A stretch of DNA of 64,000 nucleotides from Flavobacterium tistrianum (GCF_003254545.1 NZ_QJRH01000071.1:62001-126000); one strand, 5' to 3'; positions 9,015 to 17,475 are shown, counted from the first letter of the stretch. The notes: generated by a model from the letters alone, not told the origin. A program made the numbers and translations.

Positions 9015-9937
9015 AAATTGAATCGGAAATAGAAAAAGTCTCCAGTTTTCAGCACCTCGAAATGCTGGCAAATCAGGTTGTGGAAGGTTTTATATCGGGA
9101 ATGCACAAGAGTCCGTTTCATGGATTTTCGGCCGAATTTGCCGAACATAAAGTTTATAATGCAGGAGAAAGCACTAAACATATTGACTGGAAATTGTTTG
9201 CCAAAACCGATCGTTTGTACACGAAACGTTTTGAGGAAGAAACCAATTTGCGCTGTCATTTGATCGTTGATAATTCATCATCAATGCATTATCCTGAACT
9301 CAAATCAAATCAGCCTTTTTACGAAAAGAAGATTGGATTTGCGGTTTTGGCTTCGGCAGTTTTAATGAATATTTTGAAGAAACAGCGCGATGCCGTTGGT
9401 TTGAGCGTTTTCTCAGATAAATACGAATATTACGCTCCAGAAAAAGGAAGCGATCGTCATCACAGAATGCTTTTAAATAAATTGGAAGAATTATTGGTTC
9501 AACCAAAAGTCAAAAAAACGACCGATACGATTACCTATTTGCATCAGATTGCTGAGAAAATGCATCGGCGTTCGATGATTATTTTGTTTACCGATATGTT
9601 TCAGACCGAAGATGATGAGAAATTATTCAATGCATTACAGCATTTAAAACACAATAAACATAAAGTGGTTTTGTTTCATGTCGTTGATAATGAAACCGAA
9701 CTGAAGTTTGATTTTGATAACACGCCAAGAAAGTTTATCGACTTAGAATCGGGAGAAGAGGTTTCTATTTTTGCTGATAACGTAAAAGAGCAATATGAAA
9801 AAAGGGTAGAAGCTTATTTTAAAAATTTGGCTTTAACCTGCGCAAAGAACCAAATTAAGTACGTTCCGGTAAATGTAGGCGATAATTTTGAAAAAATATT
9901 GACCACATATTTAGTTGAAAAACAAAACTTTGGATAA
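9011..9937 (+). CDS. DUF58 family protein (VWA-like, MoxR-associated type)
   Basis: A 308-residue cytoplasmic protein of the DUF58 family. The family signature HIDWKLFAKTDRLYTKRFEEE is present near residues 55-75, followed by a degenerate von Willebrand A metal-binding motif (DNSSSM) near 90. DUF58 proteins usually sit beside a MoxR ATPase and VWA proteins. No MoxR gene is visible here; instead the start codon overlaps the aminopeptidase stop (ATGA), implying translational coupling. Its molecular role is unknown. Confidence 0.9.
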   Translation: MKIESEIEKVSSFQHLEMLANQVVEGFISGMHKSPFHGFSAEFAEHKVYNAGESTKHIDWKLFAKTDRLYTKRFEEETNLRCHLIVDNSSSMHYPELKSNQPFYEKKIGFAVLASAVLMNILKKQRDAVGLSVFSDKYEYYAPEKGSDRHHRMLLNKLEELLVQPKVKKTTDTITYLHQIAEKMHRRSMIILFTDMFQTEDDEKLFNALQHLKHNKHKVVLFHVVDNETELKFDFDNTPRKFIDLESGEEVSIFADNVKEQYEKRVEAYFKNLALTCAKNQIKYVPVNVGDNFEKILTTYLVEKQNFG

Positions 9938-9975
9938 TGTTTTAAAAAATAATTTCATTTTTTTTATAAAAACGC

Positions 9976-10005
9976 TTGCAGAAATGAAATTCTGTTATAT
10001 CTTTG
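9976..10005 (+). promoter_or_regulatory. Promoter of tRNA-Asp copy 1
   Basis: TTG at 9976-9978 and TATCTTTG at 9998-10005, separated by 19 bases, match the Bacteroidota -33/-7 pattern. The tRNA begins 19 bases after the -7 box. Confidence 0.8.
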
Positions 10006-10023
10006 CAACCGCAATAACGCAGA

Positions 10024-10097
10024 GGTTTGGTAGTTCAGTTGGTTAGAATACATGCCTGTCACGCATGGGGTCGCGGGTTCGAGTCCCGTCCAGACCG
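10024..10097 (+). tRNA. tRNA-Asp (GTC), copy 1
   Basis: The 74-base cloverleaf has acceptor GGTTTGG/CCAGACC, anticodon stem CATGC/GCATG around the loop CTGTCAC (anticodon GTC), T-arm with GGTTCGAGTCC, and discriminator G. CCA is not encoded. It is identical to the second copy 732 bases downstream. Confidence 0.97.
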
Positions 10098-10107
10098 CAA
10101 TATTGGG

Positions 10108-10137
10108 AAAAGCCTTTCTGTTAAGAAAGGCTTTTTT
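10108..10137 (+). terminator. Terminator of tRNA-Asp copy 1
   Basis: An 11-base stem (AAAGCCTTTCT with its complement) followed by a T run, 10 bases after the tRNA. Confidence 0.85.
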
Positions 10138-10196
10138 GCCCAAAAACGGTATCTAAGATTAGTTGTGTTGTTTTGCTACGACTTTGTAACTCGTAG

Positions 10197-10251
10197 CTGG
10201 TTTAGTAGTTAGACCAATGAAAAGCTTTCCACTTTTGTGGATGGCTTTTTT
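10197..10251 (+). other. Possible decayed third tRNA-Asp unit with surviving terminator
   Basis: GGTTTAGTAGTTAGACC resembles the 5' end of the neighbouring tRNA-Asp joined directly to its 3' ACC. It is followed by a terminator-like stem (AAAAGC... with TCCACTTTTGTGGA) and a T run at 10220-10251. It looks like a tRNA copy whose centre was deleted. The match is short, so this is only a suggestion. Confidence 0.3.
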
Positions 10252-10292
10252 GATTTAAGACACTTTTGGTTTTGCTTAAGTCGGTGAAATTT

Positions 10293-10385
10293 TACCGCAA
10301 AGAGCGCTAAGATTTACGCAAAGTTCACAAAGATACTTTTTAAAGAATGCAAAGTCGCAAAGCTTACGATTGAGAAAGCTTTGCG
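10293..10385. repeat. 'accgcaaag' family intergenic repeat, copy 1
   Basis: Starts with an accgcaaagagcg block and closes with an agctttgcgat block of opposite orientation. The same vocabulary (cgcaaagttcgcaaag) recurs at 10967, 21408, 36184, 47339 and 57790. Confidence 0.7.
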
Positions 10386-10420
10386 ATTTTTTTTTGCTTG
10401 ATTCTGATTTTAACGAACAG

Positions 10421-10473
10421 TTTGTCATTCTGAGGAACGAAGAATCTCCGCAAGTAGCTCTACAAAGATTTTT
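10421..10473. repeat. Half copy of the 'tttgtcatttcgaggaacga' palindromic repeat
   Basis: Matches the left arm of the elements at 17372, 17911 and 19081 (tttgtcattctgaggaacga, then agaatctccgcaagta), but no right arm follows. Confidence 0.6.
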
Positions 10474-10495
10474 CATTTATATATTTAAAATATAA

Positions 10496-10558
10496 CCCCT
10501 AGTTTCAACCACGGGGACATAATGTGTAGCAATACGTTTCCGTGGTTGAAACTAGGGG
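10496..10558. repeat. Perfect 19-base inverted repeat with 25-base loop
   Basis: Arms 10496-10514 and 10540-10558 are exact reverse complements. The core of the arm reads ctagtttcaaccacgg. There is no coding sequence nearby and no second copy in the window. Confidence 0.85.
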
Positions 10559-10596
10559 CTGTGTTTGAAAACGAGATAAATGATGCTGCCTGAAAA

Positions 10597-10629
10597 ACCT
10601 TTGTCAAAGTTTCAAACTTTGACAAAGGT
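10597..10629. repeat. 33-base perfect palindrome, 'acctttgtcaaagttt' family, copy 1
   Basis: Two exact 16-base arms around one central base. The same arms occur at 17325-17357. Confidence 0.85.
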
Positions 10630-10782
10630 CGAAAGATTAAAAAACTTTGTGCTTTTCGCTATTTCGATAGAGAAGAGCGCTTAAGTAAAGGAAAGTTCCT
10701 ACTTTTTGATTAAAATTTGAATTTTTAAAATATTGGAATTTAACCCATTAAAAGTTTTTCAAAATTTTATTTTAAAAAACGC

Positions 10783-10812
10783 TTGCAGAAACAGAAATCT
10801 GTTGTATTTTTG
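10783..10812 (+). promoter_or_regulatory. Promoter of tRNA-Asp copy 2
   Basis: TTG at 10783-10785 and TATTTTTG at 10805-10812 with a 19-base spacer. The surrounding sequence (aaaacgcttgcagaaa) is nearly the same as at copy 1. Confidence 0.8.
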
Positions 10813-10829
10813 CACTCGCAATAACGCAG

Positions 10830-10903
10830 GGTTTGGTAGTTCAGTTGGTTAGAATACATGCCTGTCACGCATGGGGTCGCGGGTTCGAGTCCCGTCCAGA
10901 CCG
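10830..10903 (+). tRNA. tRNA-Asp (GTC), copy 2
   Basis: Identical over all 74 bases to the copy at 10024, with anticodon GTC in loop CTGTCAC and discriminator G. CCA is not encoded. It has its own promoter and terminator. Confidence 0.97.
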
Positions 10904-10914
10904 CCTAAGTTTGT

Positions 10915-10944
10915 AAAAAGCTTCTCTTAACGAGAAGCTTTTTT
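10915..10944 (+). terminator. Terminator of tRNA-Asp copy 2
   Basis: Stem AAAAAGCTTCTC with its complement and a T run. The stem differs in sequence from that of copy 1, although the tRNAs are identical. Confidence 0.85.
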
Positions 10945-10966
10945 GTTTTTATACAGCTTATGAAAT

Positions 10967-11099
10967 TTAACCGCAAAGAGCGCAATCCCGATAGCTATCG
11001 GGATACGTAAAGTTCGCAAAGTTTTATTCGTATAGCTTTGCGAACTTTGCGTTTATAAGCGTAATCTTAAGAAAAAATCTTTTCGTGCTTTGCGGTTAA
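10967..11099. repeat. 'accgcaaag' family repeat, copy 2, carrying a gctatcgggat palindrome
   Basis: Begins ttaaccgcaaagag and ends tttgcggttaaa, with cgcaaagttcgcaaag blocks in both orientations. It also holds cccgatagctatcggg at about 10986-11003, the same 16-base palindrome seen at 38327 and inside a gene at 38826. The end of this repeat forms an in-frame TTG extension of the AraC gene. Confidence 0.7.
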
Positions 11100-11119
11100 A
11101 ATTCCTCTATCTTTATAAT

Positions 11120-11941
11120 ATGGAACCAGGAACTTTTAAAATAGATAAATATTATCTCAATAAAGTAGATGCCGATAAAAAAAGCATTTACTGTCATCAT
11201 GATATAATGGGAGAATTGCTTGTTCCAACACATAAACACAACAAGGCGCAAATGTTATATGCAGAGGGAGATGTAGTTTTTGTGACAACTGAAACCAAAT
11301 CATACTTTTTGCCTGCAAGACACTTTATCTGGATCCCCGCCGGAATAGAGCATAGCATCGAGCCGAAGTCGGAGCATGTAATGATGCGAAATTTATATTT
11401 TCCGGTTGAAAAGGATGAAGATGATTTTTACAAAAGTGAAGGCATTTATCCGGTAAACAATTTATTGCTTCAAATGATGATGTTTACCAATCAATGGAAC
11501 GGAGATCTTAAAAAAGGAACTCCGAGTTTTGTTATTGCAAAAGCTATAAAGGCAATTCTTCCTCAAATATGTCATACCAATTTACCTTTAGAGCTTCCTC
11601 AGTCTAAAGATAAACGATTAGGAAAAATTCTTCGACATATTGAAAATAACCTCGGAGAGACTATTTTGTTTGCTGATGTCGCTCATGAATTTGGTTTCAG
11701 CGAACGCTCTTTGTATCGTTTGTTTCAAAAAGACCTTGGCATGTCGTTTATTCAATATTATACTATTCGTAGAATTTTAAAGGCAATCGAACTTTTATTA
11801 GAAAGAAAGCTTTCGGTAAAAGAGGTAGCCGAAGAAGTTGGTTACAATAGTGTTCCGACTTTCAGTAATACTTTTTTCAAGATTTTAGGCCAAAGACCTT
11901 CCGATTACTTAAACGGTGAAGAGATTTTGGAACGAAAATAA
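11120..11941 (+). CDS. AraC family transcriptional regulator
   Basis: From ATG 11120 this is a 273-residue regulator. The N-terminal half is a cupin-type sensor (VPTHKHNKAQMLYAEGDV, then WIPAGIEHSIEP). The C-terminal 100 residues hold the two AraC helix-turn-helix units (FADVAHEFGFSERSLYRLF and VKEVAEEVGYNSVPTFSNTF) ending in GQRPSDYL. The longer frame from TTG 11090 is rejected because its extra residues come from an 'accgcaaag' repeat. It precedes a same-strand efflux operon separated by 271 bases and may control it; that is inferred from position. Confidence 0.92.
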   Translation: MEPGTFKIDKYYLNKVDADKKSIYCHHDIMGELLVPTHKHNKAQMLYAEGDVVFVTTETKSYFLPARHFIWIPAGIEHSIEPKSEHVMMRNLYFPVEKDEDDFYKSEGIYPVNNLLLQMMMFTNQWNGDLKKGTPSFVIAKAIKAILPQICHTNLPLELPQSKDKRLGKILRHIENNLGETILFADVAHEFGFSERSLYRLFQKDLGMSFIQYYTIRRILKAIELLLERKLSVKEVAEEVGYNSVPTFSNTFFKILGQRPSDYLNGEEILERK

Positions 11942-11950
11942 TTTAATTTT

Positions 11951-12030
11951 CTCCCGCAGATTTAGCAAATCAAGCAGATTATTAATGTATTGAAATAAAA
12001 ATCTGCACAATCTGCCAAATCTGCGAGAGA
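11951..12030. repeat. 'ctcgcagat' inverted repeat, copy 1
   Basis: About 80 bases opening with cccgcagatttagcaaatc and closing with gccaaatctgcgagag in inverse orientation. Related copies are at 16433 and 59706. Confidence 0.75.
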
Positions 12031-12212
12031 AATCAAAAAATAATCACAATCTAAATCTATTTTGTAATAAATTGTTTTTCAGTGTTTTAATATAACGTTT
12101 TCGGAAAACACGGTTTTAACATTTGTCCGAAATGAATATGTTCTTGGCTTTTTAGAATTATCAGTCATGATAAAAATGAAGGAACTTTGCAGCATCAAAT
12201 ATTAATGTATTC

Positions 12213-13568
12213 ATGTTCCTTAAAACAACAAATTCTACAGACGACTGTTTTCCCAGAATCCTGCTGTTAATCTTAATGATATTAGCATTCAATGGCTTAC
12301 AAGCGCAGGAAGTTCATTCGGTTTCATTACAAGAAGCTTTGAAGCTGGCTAAAGAAAACAACAAAAAAATCCTTAGATCTCAATTGGAGGTCACGCTCTC
12401 AGAGCAAAACATTAAAGAAAGAAAAGAACTCCGACTGCCAGACGTACAGCTAAACGGCATGTATTCTCGAATTACGAATATTACCGAATTTAAAGGAAGC
12501 GGGTTTTTAAAAGACAAAGAAGTTACACCGGCAATTCCTGAAATTTATGAGGTCAATTCGACTTTTAAAATGCCGATTTATGCAGGAAATAAGATCAATA
12601 ATGCCATTAAAATTGCCAATCAGGAAAGCGAAATAGCTAAAATAAAAACCGAAAAGGCTGAAAATGATATCGAGCTTAAAGTTGTAGCTAATTATTTGGC
12701 AATTTATAAAATGATGGAACTTCAGAAAATATTCGAAGAAAACATCAAAGAAGAAAAAAGCCGACTGAAAGAAGTGCAATCGCTTCAAAAACATGGAACG
12801 GTTACGAAAAACGAAGTTATTCGTGCCGAATTACAGCTTTCAGATCGCGAATTGAATGCGTTAACTAACTCCAAAAACATTAAAATCGCACTTCACGATC
12901 TGAAAACGCTGATCCAGATTCCGGAAAACGAAGAAATTGCCATTGATACAACATCAAGTCTTGACGAAATGGACGGTCTAGATCCGTATGATTTTTATAT
13001 GACTAAAGCTTTGCAGAACGAAGAAATGCGTATTGCAAGCCAAGAATTAAACATCAGCAAAACGGAACTGAAACTGGTTAAAGGAAATTATCTGCCAAGT
13101 GTTCATTTCTTTGGGAATTACGGTTTTTATTATCCAAACTATAAATTCTTTCCGCCAAATCCGTATCTGTACACTTTAGGGCAAGTCGGAATTGAAGCGA
13201 CTTTTGACCTTTCGTCTTTGTATAAAAACAAAACGAAAATGGAGCAAGCCCATACCAAAATCAAATGGCAGGAAATGCAAAATGAAATTGTAAAAGAAGA
13301 AATTCAGGATAAGCTATATAAAGAGCACACACAATATCAGGAAATTCTTGAAAAGTTTGTGGTGGTTGATAAAGCTTTAGATCTAGCTAATGAAAATTAT
13401 CGAATTGTAAAGCTGAAATATTTAAATCAATTGGTTTTGATTACCGAAATGGTCGATGCTGATAATGCTTTGCTTCAAGCAAAATACAACAAAATTTCTA
13501 CCCGATTGGATGCGGTTTTAAAACATTACGAACTGCTTCATACGGCGGGGATAATGCCGCAGAGCTAG
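12213..13568 (+). CDS. TolC family outer-membrane efflux protein
   Basis: A 451-residue outer-membrane channel of a tripartite exporter. The N-terminus has a signal peptide ending near NGLQAQE at about residue 33. The body has the TolC layout of long amphipathic helices: LQEALKLAKENN at the start of the first repeat, RLKEVQSLQKHGTVTKNEVIRAE, and again near 400 LANENYRIVKLKYLNQLVLITEMVDADNALL. The HlyD-like adaptor and the inner-membrane transporter follow on the same strand after a 119-base purine-rich gap. The predicted first 10 residues before the hydrophobic core are unusually polar, so the start is not certain. Confidence 0.9.
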   Translation: MFLKTTNSTDDCFPRILLLILMILAFNGLQAQEVHSVSLQEALKLAKENNKKILRSQLEVTLSEQNIKERKELRLPDVQLNGMYSRITNITEFKGSGFLKDKEVTPAIPEIYEVNSTFKMPIYAGNKINNAIKIANQESEIAKIKTEKAENDIELKVVANYLAIYKMMELQKIFEENIKEEKSRLKEVQSLQKHGTVTKNEVIRAELQLSDRELNALTNSKNIKIALHDLKTLIQIPENEEIAIDTTSSLDEMDGLDPYDFYMTKALQNEEMRIASQELNISKTELKLVKGNYLPSVHFFGNYGFYYPNYKFFPPNPYLYTLGQVGIEATFDLSSLYKNKTKMEQAHTKIKWQEMQNEIVKEEIQDKLYKEHTQYQEILEKFVVVDKALDLANENYRIVKLKYLNQLVLITEMVDADNALLQAKYNKISTRLDAVLKHYELLHTAGIMPQS

Positions 13569-13687
13569 ATGGTGAGGGATTAGGCTAAAGCCTTAGAAGA
13601 AAGAGGCAAGAGGCAAGACTTGATAAGAGAAAGATTAAAGAAGAAAGAATTTTTAGAAAAGAACTAAGTTAAAGAGATTAAGAAGAT

Positions 13688-14737
13688 ATGGTTAAGATAA
13701 AAAATGAAACTAGAAGAAATAAAACGTTTCATATACTAATAACAATTATTGCGTGTACGCTTGTGATAAGCGGTGTTATTTTAGGAATTTGGTTTTATGT
13801 ATTCAACAGAAATCACGAAGAAACCAATGATGCTCAGGTTGAGCAATATGTAACGCCAATTATGTCGAGAATTACGGGTTATGTGCAGGAAGTTCGTTTT
13901 AACGAAAATCAGTTTGTGCATAAAGGCGATACTTTGGTTGTAATTGATAATAGAGAGTATCAATCAAAATTGAATGTGGCTCTTGCTGATGTTCAAAACG
14001 CGCAGCAAAACAGCGTTGTAGCTCAAAAAAATGCTATAAATACTGCAAGTGCGACAGCCATTAATGAAGCGCAATTAGACGCGGCAAAATCGAATCTTTG
14101 GAAAACTAAATTAGAATACGAAAGATACAAAGCCTTAGTAAGTGAAGAAGCGGCAACTTCTCAGCAATTAGAGAAAGTAAAAGCAGATTACGAATCGGCG
14201 CAGGCGCATTTTCAGGAAATGAAAAATAGAATTCATACTTCAGCTTTAAGCACTTCTGTTGCCGAAGCAAGCGTTCCGACAACGCAAACCAATATTGCAT
14301 CCAAACAAGCTGTTGCCGATAATGCTGCTTTATTTCTTTCGTACACCATAATTACAGCGCCTTATGACGGCTGGGTTGGAAAACGAACTTTACAGCCGGG
14401 ACAATTGGTAAAAGAAGGTCAGTCTTTATTGTCAATTGTAAGTAAAGAAAAATGGATTACAGCCAATTTTAAAGAAACGCAACTGCAATATTTAACCGTT
14501 GGACAAGATGTTGAAATAAAAGCCGATGCGTTGAGCGATAAAACTTTTGTTGGCACAATAGCTTCTTTATCGCCAGCGAGCGGGGCAAGATTTTCATTGC
14601 TTCCTCCAGACAATGCAACGGGTAACTTCGTAAAAATTGAACAAAGAATTCCAGTTAGAATTCAGTTGAAAGACAACGATAAACAAGCCGACTTTTTAAG
14701 AGCGGGAATGAATATTACTGTGATCGCAGCACACTAA
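13688..14737 (+). CDS. HlyD/EmrA family periplasmic adaptor of efflux system
   Basis: A membrane-fusion protein of 349 residues. One N-terminal membrane anchor (about residues 14-36) is followed by NDAQVEQYVTPIMSRITGYV and the biotinyl-lipoyl half motif VRFNENQFVHKGDTLVVID. A coiled-coil hairpin covers roughly residues 90-210, and the second lipoyl half YTIITAPYDGWVGKRTLQPGQLV and beta-barrel follow. This is the EmrA arrangement. It links the TolC-like channel upstream to the MFS pump whose start lies one base after this stop. Confidence 0.93.
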   Translation: MVKIKNETRRNKTFHILITIIACTLVISGVILGIWFYVFNRNHEETNDAQVEQYVTPIMSRITGYVQEVRFNENQFVHKGDTLVVIDNREYQSKLNVALADVQNAQQNSVVAQKNAINTASATAINEAQLDAAKSNLWKTKLEYERYKALVSEEAATSQQLEKVKADYESAQAHFQEMKNRIHTSALSTSVAEASVPTTQTNIASKQAVADNAALFLSYTIITAPYDGWVGKRTLQPGQLVKEGQSLLSIVSKEKWITANFKETQLQYLTVGQDVEIKADALSDKTFVGTIASLSPASGARFSLLPPDNATGNFVKIEQRIPVRIQLKDNDKQADFLRAGMNITVIAAH

Positions 14738-14738
14738 A

Positions 14739-16322
14739 ATGGAAGATAAAAGTATTTTTAAATCATGGGTTCCAAAATGGGCAATCATTACGATTTTGTT
14801 TGTTTGTCTCTTGCATTCCATGATTTTATTGGGAGTTTATACGTCAAACGTAACATATGCGGCAAGTTTTCTGGACATTGAGCCCGAAGATTTGCAGTAC
14901 GCGATGTGCGTTACGTATGGAACTCTGCTGGCTACAATTCTTATAGAAAGCCGATTTTCGAGTTTTTTTCCTGCCAAAAATTACCTTATAGGAGTTTATT
15001 CCTTAATTGGAGTTACGATTGTGACGTCGGGTTATGTCGATAATTTTGCGGTTTTTCTATTGCTGAGAGTTGCCGAAGGAATCTTAATGGCGCTTCCTGC
15101 CATTACCATCAGACAATTGCTTATTGAGCAGTTTGATTCTAAAAATGCCATTATAATTGGTTTTTCCTTTTACTATGGTTCACTACTGTTGTCTACGCCT
15201 TTTATTATGAATATTGCGGTTTGGTTTCTGGATCATTACGATTGGAAATACATGCTGTATGTTTCGGGCGGACTGCAGGTTTTAAATGTCTTTTTAATCT
15301 TGGTTACTTTTCGTGGGCACCGAACAACAAGGAAAATCCCGTTGTATCAAATCGACTGGATGAGCTATTTTTTGGTTTTAACAGCTATTCTTTGCGGTGC
15401 CTACTTTTTTGTGTATGCCGAGAAAAAATATTGGTTCGAATCTTCTCAAATGGTTTTAATGCTTATTATGGCACTTGTTACAGGAGGTTTGTTCATCTTC
15501 AAAGAGCTTTTGGTCAAAAGGCCGACTTTTGATTTTGAAGTTTTTAAATACGCCAATCTTCGAATTGGATTTTTATTGTTCTTCCTGTTTTATATCAGCA
15601 GAGCAACGCTGAGTCTTTGCCATTCGGCTATGTATTCAATTTGGAATTGGGATCCGTCGCGAGTTGCTGGAGTGCAATACATTAACGGACTCGGAAATAT
15701 TATTGGATTGGTTTTGGCGGCTTTTTTCTTGATGAAATCGCTTTCGACCAAAATTATTTTTCTGATTGGTTTTTCGCTGATTGCGTTGTATCACTTTTGG
15801 TTTACGTTTCTTTTTGTGCCCGATGTGGCTTTATCAGATATTATTGTTCCGTACTTTTTGCAGGGTATCGGAGTTGGATTGTTATTTGTTCCGTTGATTT
15901 TATTTACCACATCTTCGGTTCCTGCAAATATGGCGGTTTCTTCTGGAATTGTTGGGGTTTCGGGACGTTTCTGGGGAAGCACGATTGGCTTTTGCGTGAT
16001 GCAGAATGCAACCGTATTTTTAAATAAAAAACACTTTTTGAAACTTAGTCAGTTTGTAACGGGCGAAAATCCCGAAGCACAGCAAAACATCGCCAGCACC
16101 ACGCAGAGTTTTATTGCCAAAGGATATTCGGCAGATAATGCCAATGTTTTAGCTATGAAAAAAATCTTCGGAACGGTGGCAAAACAATCGACTTTATTAG
16201 CCGATATGGAGATTTATACCATTGTAGGTTATGGTTTATTAGTTTTGATTATTCTTATTGCTTGCAACCAGCATTTGAGACAGACTATGACTTTGATGAA
16301 AAGTAAGATTTGGATTGGGTAA
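14739..16322 (+). CDS. MFS drug:H+ antiporter, DHA2/EmrB-like
   Basis: An inner-membrane transporter of 527 residues with many hydrophobic segments, consistent with the 14-helix DHA2 branch of the major facilitator superfamily. The cytoplasmic loop between helices 2 and 3 and the helix-5 region (YGSLLLSTPFIM) are only loosely like motif C. Together with the adaptor and TolC-like protein it forms a three-gene efflux operon in the order channel, adaptor, pump. The substrate is unknown; toxic organic compounds are typical for this type. The putative AraC regulator lies upstream. Confidence 0.88.
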   Translation: MEDKSIFKSWVPKWAIITILFVCLLHSMILLGVYTSNVTYAASFLDIEPEDLQYAMCVTYGTLLATILIESRFSSFFPAKNYLIGVYSLIGVTIVTSGYVDNFAVFLLLRVAEGILMALPAITIRQLLIEQFDSKNAIIIGFSFYYGSLLLSTPFIMNIAVWFLDHYDWKYMLYVSGGLQVLNVFLILVTFRGHRTTRKIPLYQIDWMSYFLVLTAILCGAYFFVYAEKKYWFESSQMVLMLIMALVTGGLFIFKELLVKRPTFDFEVFKYANLRIGFLLFFLFYISRATLSLCHSAMYSIWNWDPSRVAGVQYINGLGNIIGLVLAAFFLMKSLSTKIIFLIGFSLIALYHFWFTFLFVPDVALSDIIVPYFLQGIGVGLLFVPLILFTTSSVPANMAVSSGIVGVSGRFWGSTIGFCVMQNATVFLNKKHFLKLSQFVTGENPEAQQNIASTTQSFIAKGYSADNANVLAMKKIFGTVAKQSTLLADMEIYTIVGYGLLVLIILIACNQHLRQTMTLMKSKIWIG

Positions 16323-16432
16323 AGATTTTGTTTGCTTCGCCTGTTCGAGCATAGCTCTCGAGTCAGGTTTAAAGTTTAAAGTTTTTGCCAATCTTTGTCT
16401 ATTATTCTTGCAAAGGCGCAGAGATTTTTTTA

Positions 16433-16508
16433 CTCTCGCAGATTGAGCAGATTAGATTTTTTAAATAAGAAAATAAATAATCCGCATAATCTGCCAAATC
16501 TGCGAGAG
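16433..16508. repeat. 'ctcgcagat' inverted repeat, copy 2
   Basis: Opens ctctcgcagattgagcag and closes gccaaatctgcgagag. It fills most of the gap between the MFS pump and the HAD gene. Confidence 0.75.
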
Positions 16509-16624
16509 ACAAATCCTTTAAATCTTTTTAATCTGTGGCTTTAAAATAAAAACTCTGCGAGAAACCTCGGTCCAACTCTACAGAATTAAGTATCTTGCAA
16601 CCGTTAAAAACAACAAACAAAATT

Positions 16625-17284
16625 ATGAGCCAGCAATGTGTAATTTTTGATATGGACGGTGTGATTTCGCACACCAATCCGCATCATGTAATCGCTTTTG
16701 AAAAGTTTTTCGATAAATATAATATTCCGTACACGAAAGAAGAATTTGAAGAACATATGTACGGAAAACACAATAGTTATATCATGACGCATTTCTTCAA
16801 ACGTCCGATTGCGGGAGAAGAATTGATAAAACTGGAAGATGAAAAAGAAGGAATGTTTCGCGAGATTTACAAAGACAAAGTCGAAACGATTCCACATTAT
16901 ATGGATTTTTTAAACGAATTAAAATCTCGTGGTTTCAAAACCGCAGTTGCCACATCGGCGCCGCGTGCGAATCTGGATTTAATTGCCAATTTCTTGAAAC
17001 TAGGTGACAAAATGGATTCGATGATGTCATCAGAAGACGTTACTTTTCATAAACCAAATCCTGAAGTATATTTGAAATCGGCAGAAAGAGTTGGAGTTTC
17101 TCCATCTGATTGTGTGGTTTTTGAAGATTCTTTTTCGGGTATTACAGCAGGATTAAATGCCGGAATGAAAGTAGTAGGCGTTTTGAGCACGCATACAAAA
17201 GAACAGCTTCCGCCATGCGATTTTTATATTAATGATTATAGTGAGATTAATGTCGATAAGATTTTAGAATTATTAGGGAAATAA
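16625..17284 (+). CDS. HAD superfamily phosphatase, beta-phosphoglucomutase-like
   Basis: A 219-residue soluble HAD hydrolase. Motif I is FDMDGVI with both aspartates near the N-terminus, motif II ATSAPRAN near 112, motif III K in HKPNPEVY near 145, and motif IV FEDSFSGI near 166. The cap layout and the D-x-D-G-V-I start fit the beta-phosphoglucomutase/sugar-phosphatase subfamily; the substrate cannot be told. ATG 16625 is preferred over an in-frame TTG at 16595, which lies in a TATCTTGC box that looks like a slightly degenerate promoter. Confidence 0.88.
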   Translation: MSQQCVIFDMDGVISHTNPHHVIAFEKFFDKYNIPYTKEEFEEHMYGKHNSYIMTHFFKRPIAGEELIKLEDEKEGMFREIYKDKVETIPHYMDFLNELKSRGFKTAVATSAPRANLDLIANFLKLGDKMDSMMSSEDVTFHKPNPEVYLKSAERVGVSPSDCVVFEDSFSGITAGLNAGMKVVGVLSTHTKEQLPPCDFYINDYSEINVDKILELLGK

Positions 17285-17324
17285 ATTCCAATTTTTTAAA
17301 ATTCCAAATTCCAAACGATACGAC

Positions 17325-17357
17325 ACCTTTGTCAAAGTTTTAAACTTTGACAAAGGT
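17325..17357 (+). terminator. 33-base palindrome of the 'acctttgtcaaagttt' family, copy 2, acting as terminator
   Basis: The two 16-base arms are identical to those at 10597-10629. This copy is followed by TTTTTTT and sits 40 bases after the HAD stop, so it can serve as a terminator. Confidence 0.7.
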
Positions 17358-17371
17358 TTTTTTGTGTAATA

Positions 17372-17475
17372 TTTGTCATTTCGAGGAACGAGAAATCACA
17401 CTAGAAACTCCATAAAGGAATGTGCTAGCCTTTGTCGATATACGAGTGTGATTTCTCGTTCCTCGAAATGACAAA
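17372..17475. repeat. 104-base MITE-like palindromic element, copy A (perfect 30-base arms)
   Basis: Arms 17372-17401 and 17446-17475 are exact reverse complements around a 44-base centre. Closely related elements lie at 17911-18015 and 19081-19184. Confidence 0.85.

Noticed and set aside
10027..10212. A 61-residue frame starting inside tRNA-Asp copy 1
   Set aside because: It reads through the tRNA, its terminator and repeat sequence; it has no start signal of its own.
10276..10476. A minus-strand frame of 66 residues in the tRNA-Asp gap
   Set aside because: It consists of repeat sequence (accgcaaag and gtcattctgag words) and resembles no protein.
10421..10629. Stacked palindromes resembling a CRISPR array
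   Set aside because: Repeats are of different families, unequal in length and not regularly spaced; there is no cas gene.
11942..12212. Possible promoter with dyad symmetry before the TolC-like gene
   Set aside because: No exact -7 box was found and the symmetric words were only partial, so I did not list it.
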